Source: Hyphomicrobiales bacterium
GTDB taxonomy: Bacteria > Pseudomonadota > Alphaproteobacteria > Rhizobiales > Rhizobiaceae
Assembly (NCBI GenBank): GCA_002401155.1
Contig: NVSG01000001.1
Location: 707,707-771,706, forward strand
Reading direction: 5' to 3'
Length of the DNA: 64,000 nt
Shown: in pieces, positions 9,049 through 18,940 of the stretch
How positions within the stretch are numbered: the stretch's first letter is position 1
How the letters are laid out: each line of letters begins with the position of its first letter
Program-made: the position numbers and the translations under genes
The notes under the pieces: generated by a model
Told to the model about the DNA's origin: nothing
Database searches by the model: none
Seen by the model: the letters and a program-made list of their open reading frames with translations, nothing else

Positions 9049-9636
9049 ATGCCCAGAACAGGTATGGAAACCATTCGCCGTGAAGCGTTGGTAAATGCTG
9101 CAATTATGGAAATAGGACGGGCGGGAACGTTAAACGTCACCGTCAGCCAGATCGCGGGGAATGCGGGCGTATCCAGCGCATTAGCCCATCATTATTTTGG
9201 CAGCAAGGACAAGATATTTCTCGCCGCCATGCGCCATATCATGTCAGGTTTTGCAGGCGACGTTGCCCGTGAACTCGCCAAAGCGACCAAGCCCAGAGAA
9301 CGGGTTAAAGCCATTATCAGAGCCAGCTTCTCGATTGAAAACTTCAACGAAGAAATTATCAGTGCATGGCTTAATTTCTACGTCAAAGCGCAAAATTCAA
9401 AGGACGTCCAGCGTCTGTTGCGAGTTTATCAACGCCGTTTGCATTCCAACCTTGTCCATGAATTGACCCCAATTGCTGGCGAGGATGCTGCCAAAATTTC
9501 GCACGGACTGAGCGCAATGATTGATGGCCTCTATATCCGTCAGGCCCTGCGCGATGCCCCGCCCAATCCAAAAGAATCGGTCACCATGGTCATTGATTAC
9601 CTTGATATGTGCCTGCAAAAAAGAGGTGTGCATTGA
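9049..9636 (+). CDS. betI: Transcriptional repressor BetI (TetR family)
   Basis: The product is 195 residues, the usual BetI length. The N-terminal TetR helix-turn-helix is VTVSQIAGNAGVSSALAHHY, followed by FGSKDKIFLAAMRHIM. The C-terminal BetI domain contains ISAWLNFYVKAQ and SAMIDGLYIRQALRD. BetI represses choline oxidation genes and is relieved by choline. I chose ATG at 9049 with TTAGGAG upstream rather than the in-frame ATG at 9010. Its stop overlaps the betC start, so it leads the betI-betC-betA operon and faces its palindromic operator. Confidence 0.96.
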   Translation: MPRTGMETIRREALVNAAIMEIGRAGTLNVTVSQIAGNAGVSSALAHHYFGSKDKIFLAAMRHIMSGFAGDVARELAKATKPRERVKAIIRASFSIENFNEEIISAWLNFYVKAQNSKDVQRLLRVYQRRLHSNLVHELTPIAGEDAAKISHGLSAMIDGLYIRQALRDAPPNPKESVTMVIDYLDMCLQKRGVH

Positions 9637-11141
9637 CCCAGCCCAATATCCTGATCTTCATGGTCGACCAACTAAACGGCACCCTCTTTCCCGATGGCCC
9701 CGCCGATTGGCTGCACGCACCAAACCTAAAAGCGTTGGTGGCCAGATCAACTCGCTTTAAAAATTGCTACACTGCCTCCCCCCTTTGCGCTCCGGGCCGC
9801 GCAAGTTTTATGTCGGGCCTGTTGCCAAGCCGCTCGCGGGTTTACGATAACGCCGCAGAATTCACCTCAGACATTCCAACCTACGCCCATCACTTGCGCC
9901 GTGCCGGATATCAAACCTGTCTGTCAGGTAAAATGCATTTTGTTGGCCCTGATCAAATGCACGGCTTCGAAGAACGCTTGACCACCGACATTTACCCCGC
10001 AGATTTCGGCTGGACGCCAGACTATCGCAAACCCGGCGAACGCATCGACTGGTGGTATCATAATATGGGTTCCGTCACTGGCTCAGGCATTGCCGAAACC
10101 TCCAACCAGATGGAATATGATGACGAAGTTGCCCATCACGCACGCGCCAAAATTTACGATCTAGCTCGCGGAAATGATGATCGTCCATGGGCACTAACAG
10201 TAAGCTTCACTCACCCGCACGACCCCTACGTGGCGAGAAAAAAATACTGGGACCTCTATGAAGGTTGCGAACATCTTCTACCGGAAGTCCCGGCAATGGA
10301 TTACGAAGATCAGGACAACCATTCCAAGCGTATTTTCGACGCCAATGATTGGCGCAGTTTCGATATCTCGGAAGATGATATCCGCCGTTCCCGCCGAGCC
10401 TATTTCGCCAACATTTCCTATCTCGACGATAAAATCGGCGAGATTATGGAAGCTTTGGAAAGCACGAAACAAGAAGCCATCATCATGTTTGTCTCCGACC
10501 ATGGCGACATGCTTGGCGAGCGTGGCCTGTGGTTCAAAATGAGTTTCTTCGAAGGTTCTTCGCGCGTCCCCTTGATGATCGCTTCCTCCAACATGGAACC
10601 GGGCCTGATCGAAGCCCCCGTCTCCAACATCGATGTGGCACCAACCCTTTGCGAATTAGCAGGCGTCTCAATGGAAGAAATCATGCCATGGGTCGAAGGC
10701 GAAAGCCTCGTCCATCTGGGACAGGGCGGCAAGCGGACCTCCCCGGTGGCAATGGAATACACCGCCGAAGCTTCCTACGCGCCGATGGTATCCTTGCGCC
10801 AAGGCAAGTGGAAATATAATCGCTGCGCCCTCGATCCTGACCAATTATTCGATTTGAAAAACGATCCTCATGAGCTTACAAATCAAGCTGAAAACCCCGC
10901 TCATGCCGACACACTTGCACGGCTAAGCGCCATGGCCGATGAACGCTGGAACCTCGATCAATTCGACGCCAATATCCGCGAAAGTCAGGCCCGCCGCTGG
11001 GTGGTTTATGAGGCCCTTCGCAACGGCAATTATTATCCGTGGGACTACCAGCCATTGCAAAAAGCATCCGAGCGCTACATGCGCAACCACATGGATTTAG
11101 ACACAGTGGAAGAGCGAGCGCGCTTCCCGAGAGGTGAATAA
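9633..11141 (+). CDS. betC: Choline sulfatase
   Basis: This 502-residue alkaline-phosphatase-superfamily sulfatase hydrolyses choline-O-sulfate to choline and sulfate. The start of the fold is [18 protein letters not shown], the formylglycine signature is [13 protein letters not shown] (Cys modified in C-x-P-x-R), and [16 protein letters not shown] carries the metal Asp/His. The C-terminal choline sulfatase extension is present ([20 protein letters not shown]). The start is a TTG at 9633 that overlaps the betI stop (ATTGA) and follows AAGAGGTG; no in-frame ATG is suitable. Released choline would be used by BetA, and released sulfate could leave through the SulP protein nearby. Confidence 0.95.
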   Translation: MTQPNILIFMVDQLNGTLFPDGPADWLHAPNLKALVARSTRFKNCYTASPLCAPGRASFMSGLLPSRSRVYDNAAEFTSDIPTYAHHLRRAGYQTCLSGKMHFVGPDQMHGFEERLTTDIYPADFGWTPDYRKPGERIDWWYHNMGSVTGSGIAETSNQMEYDDEVAHHARAKIYDLARGNDDRPWALTVSFTHPHDPYVARKKYWDLYEGCEHLLPEVPAMDYEDQDNHSKRIFDANDWRSFDISEDDIRRSRRAYFANISYLDDKIGEIMEALESTKQEAIIMFVSDHGDMLGERGLWFKMSFFEGSSRVPLMIASSNMEPGLIEAPVSNIDVAPTLCELAGVSMEEIMPWVEGESLVHLGQGGKRTSPVAMEYTAEASYAPMVSLRQGKWKYNRCALDPDQLFDLKNDPHELTNQAENPAHADTLARLSAMADERWNLDQFDANIRESQARRWVVYEALRNGNYYPWDYQPLQKASERYMRNHMDLDTVEERARFPRGE

Positions 11142-11143
11142 AA

Positions 11144-12802
11144 ATGGAAGCTGATTTCGTCATTGTTGGTGCCGGCTCTGCCGGTTGCGCCCTCGCCTAC
11201 CGCCTTTCCGAAGCCGGATCATCGGTGATCGTCGTTGAATATGGTGGTACGGACGCAGGCCCGTTCATTCAAATGCCCGCCGCCCTTTCCTACCCCATGA
11301 ACATGTCGAATTATGACTGGGGTTATACGTCAGAACCAGAACTCCATCTGGGAGGACGCAGGTTAGCTGCACCACGCGGCAAGGTGATCGGCGGCTCCTC
11401 ATCGATCAACGGCATGGTTTATGTGCGCGGCCACGCCCGCGACTTCGATAATTGGGCCGAGATGGGAGCCGATGGCTGGGCCTTCGCAGACGTGCTTCCC
11501 TATTATAAGCGCATGGAAAACTGGACTTCCGGCGGCCATGGTGGCGACCCTGAATGGCGCGGCAATAGTGGCCCAATGCACGTTTCACGCGGCCCACGCT
11601 TGAACCCGCTCTATCAAGCCTTTGTTGATGCAGGAAAACAGGCCGGCTATGAACTAACCGACGATTACAACGGCCAGAAGCAAGAAGGCTTCGGGCCGAT
11701 GGAACAGACCGTCCACAACGGTCGGCGCTGGTCCGCAGCCAATGCCTATTTGCATCCCGCATTAAAACGCGAAAACTGCACACTGGTCCGTGGTCTCGTC
11801 GAAAAAATCATAATCAAGGATGGTGTCGCCACCGGAATAGAATTGAGCCGTGGTTCAAATAAAAAAACCATCACAGCACGGCGCGAAGTCATCATTTCAG
11901 CATCATCGTTCAACTCACCAAAACTGCTCATGTTGTCAGGCATCGGCCCCGCCAAGCACCTTGCAGAACATGGTATCGAAGTTATCGCAGATCGCCCCGG
12001 CGTCGGACAAAACCTGCAAGATCATCTCGAACTCTATATCCAAATAGCGGCCTCCCAGCCCATCACGCTTTACAAACACTGGAATATTTTCAGCAAGGCC
12101 ATGATCGGTGCCCAATGGCTGTTCACCAAAACCGGCCTCGGCGCTTCCAACCAATTTGAAAGCGCAGCCTTCATCCGCTCACACGCCGGTATTGAATATC
12201 CAGATATCCAGTATCACTTCCTGCCCATGGCCATCCGTTATGACGGTAAGGCCGCCGCCGAAGGCCACGGGTTTCAAGCCCACGTGGGACCAATGCGTTC
12301 CGCCAGCAGAGGCGCGGTTACGCTCGCATCCGCCAACCCGAAGGACGCACCCAAAATCCTGTTCAACTACATGTCTGAACAAAAGGATTGGGAAGATTTC
12401 CGCACCTGCATCCGCCTCACCCGCGAGATATTTGCGCAAGAAGCTTTCGCCCCGTTTGTAAAACACGAAATTCAACCCGGCAAAGATGTGCAATCCGAAG
12501 AAGAACTCAACACCTTCATTCGCGACCACGCCGAAAGCGCATTTCACCCCTGCGGCACCTGCAAAATGGGCAGCCCATCAGATAAGATGGCGGTGGTAGA
12601 TCCGCAAACCCGCGTGATCGGCATAGAAAATCTGCGTGTGGTCGATAGTTCCATATTCCCGCAAGTAACCAACGGAAATCTAAACGCTCCATCGATCATG
12701 ACCGGCGAAAAAGCTGCCGATCATATTCTTGGCAAAACACTGCTGCCGCCCGCCAATGACGAACCGTGGATTCACCCGGACTGGAAAACGTCACAGCGGT
12801 AA
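11144..12802 (+). CDS. betA: Choline dehydrogenase (GMC oxidoreductase)
   Basis: The 552-residue enzyme is an FAD-dependent GMC oxidoreductase that oxidises choline to betaine aldehyde and can oxidise the aldehyde onward. The Rossmann motif is [19 protein letters not shown] (residues 5-23), the first GMC signature is around [20 protein letters not shown], the second around [19 protein letters not shown], and the C-terminal His-containing catalytic block is around [12 protein letters not shown] and [19 protein letters not shown]. It starts 2 bp after the betC stop. In most rhizobia betB, for betaine aldehyde dehydrogenase, sits between betC and betA; it is missing here. Confidence 0.96.
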   Translation: MEADFVIVGAGSAGCALAYRLSEAGSSVIVVEYGGTDAGPFIQMPAALSYPMNMSNYDWGYTSEPELHLGGRRLAAPRGKVIGGSSSINGMVYVRGHARDFDNWAEMGADGWAFADVLPYYKRMENWTSGGHGGDPEWRGNSGPMHVSRGPRLNPLYQAFVDAGKQAGYELTDDYNGQKQEGFGPMEQTVHNGRRWSAANAYLHPALKRENCTLVRGLVEKIIIKDGVATGIELSRGSNKKTITARREVIISASSFNSPKLLMLSGIGPAKHLAEHGIEVIADRPGVGQNLQDHLELYIQIAASQPITLYKHWNIFSKAMIGAQWLFTKTGLGASNQFESAAFIRSHAGIEYPDIQYHFLPMAIRYDGKAAAEGHGFQAHVGPMRSASRGAVTLASANPKDAPKILFNYMSEQKDWEDFRTCIRLTREIFAQEAFAPFVKHEIQPGKDVQSEEELNTFIRDHAESAFHPCGTCKMGSPSDKMAVVDPQTRVIGIENLRVVDSSIFPQVTNGNLNAPSIMTGEKAADHILGKTLLPPANDEPWIHPDWKTSQR

Positions 12803-12805
12803 AGG

Positions 12806-13159
12806 TTAGGATTCATTCTCGCGGCCTAATTGAATAGGTTTGCCGTGAGGCGTTGCACGCGCAGCTTTATCCCAAGCCTCTTTGCGCTCCGCCAATTGCT
12901 CCACGGATATAGGCGTATTTTCAGCAACCAATTGTTCCAGCGCAGTAAGCCAATATTGATAATAACGCTCGCCAGTTTCATCCGGCTCATCATCCGCAGC
13001 AATCAAAGCACCAATGGTTTCCGTCCATTTGCTCCAAGTAAACACGCCCCGCCTGTTCAGCGAAACAGCCATGGCAAAGGCCTGCGCTTCCCACGGCTCG
13101 TTGAAAACCGGACCATCTTCATCATGAGGCTGTTGCGGCAAAAGCTCAGGCGCGGTCAA
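12806..13159 (-). CDS. Nitrile hydratase accessory/activator protein
   Basis: This 117-residue protein resembles the small nitrile hydratase activators (P14K/NhlE type, also similar to the beta subunit N-terminus) that help insert cobalt into the alpha subunit. Recognisable parts are DGPVFNEPWEAQAFAMAVSL, FTWSKWTETIGALI and ERYYQYWLTALEQLV. The long open frame upstream runs into nthB in another frame; I chose TTG at 13159, which overlaps the nthB 3' end by 14 bp and follows TGGGAGCC. It is the last gene of the nitrile hydratase operon and converges on betA (3-bp gap). Confidence 0.9.
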   Translation of the reverse strand: MTAPELLPQQPHDEDGPVFNEPWEAQAFAMAVSLNRRGVFTWSKWTETIGALIAADDEPDETGERYYQYWLTALEQLVAENTPISVEQLAERKEAWDKAARATPHGKPIQLGRENES

Positions 13160-13802
13160 GATAAGGCTCCCACATATCCAGATAAACGCAGGAATTTGGC
13201 TCCGCATCTGGTCCCCAGAGTTCATTGCCTTCAAAGCGAACGCTATAACAATATTTTGGGTCTTCGCCATAAAATTGAGCATTGCTGTCAGGAAAAACAA
13301 AACAGCCATTCACTGCGGAGACAATCCCCGTTTTCCCGCGCGTATAAGCAGGCAAACGGGTATGGGTTTTGGGGCTGATATTTTTAGCGGTAATCTTGTC
13401 ACCAACCGAAAACTCTGGCACCCCGGACGTTTCGCGCAAACACGAACCGCCTAATTTGAGTTTCGATAATACTTCTTCAGCCTTGGGTTGATTTTTGGCA
13501 GGTCGCGTTTCCTGAGCAACACCGCTTTCCAATTCTCCGTCCAGCAAAAGCTCGCGCTCCCGCAACAACGCCAAAAGCCCATAGAGCCAGACGTGATAAT
13601 AGCTCGCCTTGATATAATCCGCTGGGTCACGATTTTCGCGAGCAAAACGCGCCGCATCGATATTCCACTCACCGCAAAAGCCCATAGCAACCGTCAAAGC
13701 AAAAACGCGCTCTTCCCATTCCCCGTGAAAAACCGGTTCATTGGCTTCCGGGTTAATCGGTCCAAGCCCGTGCTTCCCGCCTAAATCCTGTCCACCATTC
13801 AT
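13146..13802 (-). CDS. nthB: Nitrile hydratase subunit beta
   Basis: The 218-residue beta subunit begins [16 protein letters not shown], the hallmark of the family, and continues with [20 protein letters not shown] and [18 protein letters not shown]. The C-terminal SH3-like barrel contains [13 protein letters not shown] and a [12 protein letters not shown] strand. With the alpha subunit it forms the cytoplasmic enzyme that hydrates nitriles to amides. Its ATG overlaps the nthA stop (ATGA), showing translational coupling. Confidence 0.95.
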   Translation of the reverse strand: MNGGQDLGGKHGLGPINPEANEPVFHGEWEERVFALTVAMGFCGEWNIDAARFARENRDPADYIKASYYHVWLYGLLALLRERELLLDGELESGVAQETRPAKNQPKAEEVLSKLKLGGSCLRETSGVPEFSVGDKITAKNISPKTHTRLPAYTRGKTGIVSAVNGCFVFPDSNAQFYGEDPKYCYSVRFEGNELWGPDAEPNSCVYLDMWEPYLDRA

Positions 13803-14416
13803 GAGGGAGCCTCCGTTAGCGCAATACCAGTACCAATCATTGAATCGCGAGAGACAAGCAGCGCCAGTTCTTCTTCGCTGAGGTCTTCGGTATTTTCCGG
13901 CCGCATCGGCAAGATCAAATAGCGCAACTCAGCCGTTGAATCCCAAACCCTGACTTCCACATCATCGCCAAGTTTCACACCAAATTCGCCCAACACAGCC
14001 CGAGGCTCGGAAACAGCGCGAGAGCGATAAGGCGCAGCCTTATACCAAACCGGAGGCAAGCCAAGTACTGGCCACGGATAGCAGGAACATAAGGTACAAA
14101 CGACCATATTATGAATTTGAGGTGTGTTCTCTTTCACCTCCATATGTTCGCCTTGCCGGCCCTCAAAACCAAATTCCTTGATGCAATTGGTAGCATCTTC
14201 CAGCAGTCTTACTTTGAATTCCGGGTCAACCCACGCGCGCGCAATAACAGCCGCACCGTTGCGCGGCCCCACTTTATTCTCGTAAATATCAATCAATTGG
14301 TCGAGCGCAGCCGGATCAACATAGCCCTTTTCAACCAGCAAAGATTCCAGTGCCTTAACCCGCAAAGCGGTATCGCTCAGAGCGGAACCTTCTTCGTGAC
14401 TATGATCATGGGACAT
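13799..14416 (-). CDS. nthA: Nitrile hydratase subunit alpha, cobalt type
   Basis: The 205-residue alpha subunit carries the metal-binding claw [10 protein letters not shown]. Thr in the C-T-L-C-S-C motif is characteristic of the cobalt class, while iron enzymes have Ser there; two of the cysteines become oxidised in the mature enzyme. The N-terminal [10 protein letters not shown] is His-rich, and [20 protein letters not shown] and [10 protein letters not shown] are typical. ATG at 14416 follows AAGGAGAG; an in-frame upstream start is less likely. Order alpha-beta-activator is usual for cobalt enzymes. No amidase gene is next to it. Confidence 0.96.
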   Translation of the reverse strand: MSHDHSHEEGSALSDTALRVKALESLLVEKGYVDPAALDQLIDIYENKVGPRNGAAVIARAWVDPEFKVRLLEDATNCIKEFGFEGRQGEHMEVKENTPQIHNMVVCTLCSCYPWPVLGLPPVWYKAAPYRSRAVSEPRAVLGEFGVKLGDDVEVRVWDSTAELRYLILPMRPENTEDLSEEELALLVSRDSMIGTGIALTEAPS

Positions 14417-14535
14417 AAGTGGCTCTCCTTCACTACATTTGTAGCAATGAAGGTTCGCCAATTGCAACAATCAAAATGATGGTCACGATGACTTCTATCC
14501 ATGTAGCTAGAGCATATCCGTTTAAAAAAGGTAGC

Positions 14536-14649
14536 GTTCAAGGCGGCGAAGAGCCGCCCGGCGCTAGCTGCGCCGCCCATACGGAGGGCCCAAGCAAAAG
14601 CTTGGATACGCCCGTGAGAACAAAAACTAGATCGATTTCGTCAAAGACG
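14536..14649 (-). repeat. Multi-hairpin 3' repeat, copy R1
   Basis: This is one of four related elements in the window. Read on the minus strand it starts 8 nt after the stop of the membrane-protein gene with a small CGTCTTTGACG hairpin, then CTCACGGGCGTATCC, then three stem-loops: CCAAGCTTTTGCTTGG, GGCGCAGCTAGCGCC and GGCGGCTCTTCGCCGCC. It ends at 14536 near TTGAACG. There is no run of T directly after the last stem. R1 and R4 share the longer proximal part, whereas R2 and R3 share only the core. Confidence 0.85.
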
Positions 14650-14657
14650 GAAACAAT

Positions 14658-15119
14658 CTAATCGTCTTGCGTACGGTGGAGCAGAAATTTCACGCCAATG
14701 GTGATCGTAAAAAATACAAACATCAGGATGTTTCTATATACGAGGCCATTCCCAAGAACATCCTGAATCATCACCCCTCCAATCAACAAAAATACAACCA
14801 AATAGCAGACACTCAGCGCAACATGCCTGCGATGGTCTTCTTTATCCGCTTCCACCACACCTTCGTTTTCGGCGGTAATCTTGATACCGGTTTCAAGGCG
14901 GGTAGATTCTGCAAAGCCCCACATCAACGCCCCAAATAGCATAATACCACCAGGTGCAAAATTAATTTCGACAATAGGGAAGCGCATGAACAGGGTGAAA
15001 AGCGCTTCATCGACAGGCTGAAAATAGAGAGCAATGCCACTCAAAAATATCAAACCACCGAGGATTTCAAAAAAAATCGCTTTTCGATGCTTAAAACGCA
15101 AAGTTTTGGAATGGGACAT
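14658..15119 (-). CDS. Uncharacterised four-helix membrane protein
   Basis: I do not recognise a named family. The 153-residue product begins MSHSKTLRFKHRKAIFFEI and has four hydrophobic segments, about residues 14-33 (ILGGLIFLSGIALYF), 52-70 (GGIMLFGALMWGF), 96-116 (LSVCYLVVFLLIGGVMI) and 126-146 (ILMFVFFTITIGVKFLL), separated by a charged loop (TAENEGVVEADKEDHRRH). It starts 101 bp after the SulP stop on the same strand, so it may be cotranscribed. ATG at 15119 was preferred to an in-frame TTG at 15155. Repeat R1 follows its stop. Confidence 0.75.
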   Translation of the reverse strand: MSHSKTLRFKHRKAIFFEILGGLIFLSGIALYFQPVDEALFTLFMRFPIVEINFAPGGIMLFGALMWGFAESTRLETGIKITAENEGVVEADKEDHRRHVALSVCYLVVFLLIGGVMIQDVLGNGLVYRNILMFVFFTITIGVKFLLHRTQDD

Positions 15120-15220
15120 GCCCGCACCCTTCGAAGTTTCAACTATCCCCGACAACCTGACGGTCGGTAGAATATCCGTAATTTTCAGGATAGCTGCTGG
15201 AGCTTGCGCGAGGCCTTTGC

Positions 15221-16945
15221 TTAGTCCAGATGAGGCACAAGTTCCTGATGCGCATCATATTGCGCAAGGAACACCTTTCCCGTCAGTTCGCTAAGGAAAT
15301 GCGTCCGTTCCAACCGGTCCATCACCGGACCTTTGACCTCGGACAAATGCAGTTTGATCCCCATACCTTCCAGCCGAAGGTTGATTGCCTCGAGGGATTC
15401 AAGCGCACTCATATCAATCTCGTTCACTGCCGAGCACATGATCACCACATGCTTGATCGGGCAGTCTTCCACGACCCGATCATAGATATAATCTTCAAGA
15501 TAGCGCGTATTGGCAAAATAGAGACTTTCATCGATACGAATGGTCAAAAGCCCCGGATCAGTGATCACCTTGTGACGTAGAATATTACGAAAATGCTGGG
15601 TGCCGGGAACAAGACCAACCTCAGCAATATGCGGGCGAGAGGTCTTATATAAAAACAATGCCAGAGATAAAATGACCCCGGTCAGAACACCGGTCTCCAC
15701 TCCGAAACCAAGGGTGAAAAATATCGTCGCCGCAACGGCGCTGAAATCAGCTTTCGAATAATTCCACGTTTTTTTGAGAATGCTAAAATCAATCAGAGAT
15801 AACACCGCAACAATGATAGTCGCTGCAAGCGTCGCCTTTGGCAGAAAATAAATTAGCGGGGTTAAAGACACCGCAGCAATGGCCAACCCAACGGCGGTAA
15901 AAGCTCCGGCAGCAGGCGTTTCAGCACCCGCATCATAGTTCACCACCGAGCGTGAAAAACCGCCCGTCACTGGAAAACCACCGGTGAATGAGGCCGCGAT
16001 ATTCGCCGTTCCCAGACCGATCAACTCCTGATCAGGATCAATCCTCTGCCGTTTTTTAGCAGCCAAGGTTTGTGCCACGGAGATCGATTCAACAAATCCA
16101 ATGATCGATATCAACAGCGCCGGAACAATCAATGCATCGATCAAATCCATCGAGAATGAAGGCATGGTCAGCGGCGGCAAAGATTGCGGCACATCGCCCA
16201 CGACCCGAACCCCCTCGCCTTCAAGTTGAAATCCCCACACGGCAAGCGTCGTAACAACCACCGCAGCCACGGGACCAGCTTTTGAGCCAAATTCAGCCAT
16301 GCGAGTACCAAGTCCTATTTTCAGCAGCAATGGTTTCAGCCCCTTGCGCACCCAAAAAAGAAAACCTGTGGCAGTCACACCAATCAGCAATGTCATCCAA
16401 TTGGTATCGGGCAAATGTTCGATGATCGAACCAAGCAGTTCAATCAGCGTATGACCGTGAGCATCGACGCCCAAAATATGCTTCAACTGGCTGGCGGCAA
16501 TCAAAACACCAGCTGCTGTAATGAAACCTGCAATCACTGGATGCGATAGAAAATTCGCCAAAAACCCGAGCTTGAACACCCCCATCAACAAAAGAATAGC
16601 ACCCGAAAGTCCCGCCAAAGTTATGGCCGCAATGGCATAACCTGCCGTTCCCATCTGAGCCACATCGCCGATAGCTGCCGCTGTCATCAGTGAGACAACC
16701 GCCACCGGCCCAACGGCCAGCGCCCGACTGGTGCCGAAAACTGCATAAAGAATGATCGGCGCAATCGATGCGTAAAGCCCCATCTCTGGCGGCAATCCCG
16801 CCAACAGCGCATAGGCCAACGATTGCGGGATCAGCATGATCGTCACAATCACAGCAGCAACCATATCGTTGGAGAAGGTCCCACGATTATAGCTACGCCC
16901 CCAATCAAAGACCGGGAAATAACGTTTGAAGGATTGAAGGTTCAT
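15221..16945 (-). CDS. SulP family inorganic anion transporter with STAS domain
   Basis: The 574-residue protein has the SulP architecture: an N-terminal transmembrane core of 10-14 segments to about residue 410 (SulP signature region MLIPQSLAYALLAGLPPEMGL) and a cytoplasmic STAS domain in the last 120 residues (LTIRIDESLYFANTRYLEDYI and VIMCSAVNEIDMSALESLEAI). These proteins carry sulfate, bicarbonate or other anions. It lies after the sulfur-oxidation genes on the same strand, separated by a terminator, so export or import of sulfate/sulfite is the simplest reading. Confidence 0.93.
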   Translation of the reverse strand: MNLQSFKRYFPVFDWGRSYNRGTFSNDMVAAVIVTIMLIPQSLAYALLAGLPPEMGLYASIAPIILYAVFGTSRALAVGPVAVVSLMTAAAIGDVAQMGTAGYAIAAITLAGLSGAILLLMGVFKLGFLANFLSHPVIAGFITAAGVLIAASQLKHILGVDAHGHTLIELLGSIIEHLPDTNWMTLLIGVTATGFLFWVRKGLKPLLLKIGLGTRMAEFGSKAGPVAAVVVTTLAVWGFQLEGEGVRVVGDVPQSLPPLTMPSFSMDLIDALIVPALLISIIGFVESISVAQTLAAKKRQRIDPDQELIGLGTANIAASFTGGFPVTGGFSRSVVNYDAGAETPAAGAFTAVGLAIAAVSLTPLIYFLPKATLAATIIVAVLSLIDFSILKKTWNYSKADFSAVAATIFFTLGFGVETGVLTGVILSLALFLYKTSRPHIAEVGLVPGTQHFRNILRHKVITDPGLLTIRIDESLYFANTRYLEDYIYDRVVEDCPIKHVVIMCSAVNEIDMSALESLEAINLRLEGMGIKLHLSEVKGPVMDRLERTHFLSELTGKVFLAQYDAHQELVPHLD

Positions 16946-16962
16946 GAGTAACTTTCAAGTTA

Positions 16963-16995
16963 TAAAAATGCCTGCGGGCTCTAACCCCCGCAGGC
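16963..16995 (-). terminator. Rho-independent terminator of the sulfur operon
   Basis: On the minus strand a 9-bp stem GCCTGCGGG/CCCGCAGGC (16987-16995 with 16970-16978) is followed by ATTTTTATAA. It lies after the stop at 17112 and before the SulP start at 16945, separating the two transcription units. Confidence 0.8.
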
Positions 16996-17111
16996 CAGCA
17001 ACGCAGCCAAGCCCACAAGAAATAGCCTGCACTGCTGTTCATCCAGCCAGTCCTTATTTTTGAAGTCTGGCCATTATTCCTTACTGCGCAGCATCTTGCT
17101 GCGAAAACAAT

Positions 17112-17549
17112 CTACGGTCGACGAATATGATTTCTGGCCATCATACTAAGCCTGCGAACAACCCCCGCCATATCGTAGCCAGCCCGCTTGGTAGCAGCCA
17201 AAATATCAATAATTGTCAGCTTCTTGGACTGGCTGAGCGACCAGAGCATCGCAGATCTCGCTCCGCTCCTGCAATATGCCAGTGTCGGCGTCGGAAGTTC
17301 CTGCATCGCCGCATCAAAAGCGGCGGCGACCTCATTCGACACCCTGCCAGCAATTGGAATATAACGCGCTTCAAGGCCCGCTTTAATGGCGGCCTTCTCA
17401 ATCTGCGCAAAGGTCTGTTGGCCAGCATCTTCGCCATCAGGGCGGTTACAGATGATCGAGCGGAAGCCCCGGTCCACCAGCGTCTGAATTTCATCAGCCC
17501 TGATCTGCGGACTTACTGACAGCGTCTCTGAAATAGTTTTGATTTCCAT
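17112..17549 (-). CDS. TIGR01244 family sulfurtransferase/phosphatase-like protein (DUF442)
   Basis: This 145-residue protein matches the DUF442/TIGR01244 family, related to cysteine-based phosphatases and often fused to or next to persulfide dioxygenase-type hydrolases. The N-terminus LSVSPQIRADEIQTLVDRGF and ICNRPDGEDAGQQ are characteristic. The active loop is YCRSGARS (Cys-x5-Arg). It starts 28 bp after the MBL hydrolase stop on the same strand. A role in handling sulfane sulfur is inferred from family and neighbours. Confidence 0.93.
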   Translation of the reverse strand: MEIKTISETLSVSPQIRADEIQTLVDRGFRSIICNRPDGEDAGQQTFAQIEKAAIKAGLEARYIPIAGRVSNEVAAAFDAAMQELPTPTLAYCRSGARSAMLWSLSQSKKLTIIDILAATKRAGYDMAGVVRRLSMMARNHIRRP

Positions 17550-17576
17550 GGTTTTCCCCTGACAATTTTAGCTGAA

Positions 17577-18461
17577 TTAAAGGCCGTTGACCGGAACCTT
17601 AAGCACCTGATTACCATTCTCATCGCTTGGCACTTCGCCAGCGCGCATATTAACCTGCAGGGATGGAATGATCAGATCAGGCAAAGCTAAAGTCGCATCG
17701 CGCTCGGTTCTGAATTTGACAAATTGCTCTTTGGTCTTGCCGCCACCCACATGGATGTTGTGGGCTTTTTCATCGCCAACCGAGGTTTCCCACTGAATAT
17801 CGCGACCATTGGGGCCATAATCATGGCACATGAACAGGCGCATATCATCAGGCAGAGCCAGAACCTTTTGAATGGAATCGTAAAGTTCGCCAGCGTCCCC
17901 ACCCGGAAAATCAGCCCGAGCAGAACCTCCATCGGGCATAAACAATGTATCACCGGTAAAGGCAACGTTGCCAATCACATGCACCATACAGGCAGGCGTA
18001 TGCCCAGGCGTATGCATGGTAAAAGCATCCATCGTTCCGATTTTATAAGTGTCACCTTCGCCAAATAGCTTATCGAACTGGCTGCCATCTCGCTGAAATT
18101 CTGTGCCTTCATTAAAGACTTTTCCGAACGTATCCTGAACGATGGTGATGTTCTCACCAATGCCGATCTTGCCGCCCAATTTCTCTTGAATATATGGTGC
18201 AGCAGAAAGGTGATCCGCATGAACATGGGTTTCAATCAGCCACTCAAGCTTCAAATTATTCTTCTCGATAAAAGCAATCATCTTATCGGCATGATCATAG
18301 GTGATACGACCGGCCGCATAATTAATATCCATGACAGAATCGATCACAGCACAGGATTTGGAATCTGGATCACTGACAACATAACTGATGGTATTGGTCG
18401 CTGGATCAAAGAACGCTTCAACCAGCGGTTTCACTTCCATATGGATTGGATAATCAGACAT
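17577..18461 (-). CDS. MBL-fold hydrolase, persulfide dioxygenase (ETHE1/Blh) type
   Basis: This 294-residue metallo-beta-lactamase-fold protein has the metal motif ETHVHADHLSAA (His-x-His-x-Asp-His), a second His in MHTPGHTPACMVH, an Asp in FTGDTLFM and a final His in RLFMCHDYGPNGRD. This pattern and the GSARADFPGGDAGELYDSI stretch are those of bacterial Blh/ETHE1 persulfide dioxygenases, which oxidise glutathione persulfide to sulfite in the cytoplasm. It lies between the YeeE pair and the TIGR01244 protein, as in the bigR-type operons of rhizobia, but no ArsR/BigR gene is present. Confidence 0.93.
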   Translation of the reverse strand: MSDYPIHMEVKPLVEAFFDPATNTISYVVSDPDSKSCAVIDSVMDINYAAGRITYDHADKMIAFIEKNNLKLEWLIETHVHADHLSAAPYIQEKLGGKIGIGENITIVQDTFGKVFNEGTEFQRDGSQFDKLFGEGDTYKIGTMDAFTMHTPGHTPACMVHVIGNVAFTGDTLFMPDGGSARADFPGGDAGELYDSIQKVLALPDDMRLFMCHDYGPNGRDIQWETSVGDEKAHNIHVGGGKTKEQFVKFRTERDATLALPDLIIPSLQVNMRAGEVPSDENGNQVLKVPVNGL

Positions 18462-18487
18462 TTTAGAATTCTCCTACGGTTCTTCGA

Positions 18488-18937
18488 TTAGGCGCGCTTA
18501 GCATCAATCAGCTGTGCACGTTTGTGGGTAAGTTTCATCATGCCAAGGGAGGCAAACACACCCCCAAGCATCGCCACCGTAAAGAGGACAACCTCTATGC
18601 GTCCCGTCCCGAGCACTGGCAAAGCACCACCCGGACAAAAACCGGCAATACCCCAGCCAATACCGAAAACCGCAGAACCACCGATCAGTTTAAAATCGAG
18701 TTTCCGATTGGTCGGCACCTGAAAACTCTTTTCCAAAATCGGCGCAGGCTTTGGCAATACCCAGCGATACCCGAAAAAGGTAACGATCAAAGCGCCCCCC
18801 ATCACGAATGCCAGACTGGGGTCCCACGTGCCTGTCACGTCGAAAAAGTTCAGCACCTTGGCGGGATTCGCCATGCCCGAAATGGAAATACCAAGACCAA
18901 AAAGCAGACCGATCACATAAGCAATTACAGTACGCAT
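18488..18937 (-). CDS. YeeE/YedE-type transporter half, C-terminal part (PmpB-like, DUF6691)
   Basis: The 149-residue membrane protein has about four helices and the conserved cysteine motif WGIAGFCPGGALPVLG. The N-terminus AYVIGLLFGLGISISGMANPAKVLNFFDV is typical of the second half of TsuA-type thiosulfate transporters split into two genes. It starts 3 bp after the stop of the other half, so the two are made together. Confidence 0.93.
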   Translation of the reverse strand: MRTVIAYVIGLLFGLGISISGMANPAKVLNFFDVTGTWDPSLAFVMGGALIVTFFGYRWVLPKPAPILEKSFQVPTNRKLDFKLIGGSAVFGIGWGIAGFCPGGALPVLGTGRIEVVLFTVAMLGGVFASLGMMKLTHKRAQLIDAKRA

Positions 18938-18940
18938 GAT

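Noticed and set aside
14536..14649. Repeat R1 as remnant of an insertion sequence
   Set aside because: There are no terminal repeats, no target duplication and no transposase; copies keep a fixed place relative to stop codons.
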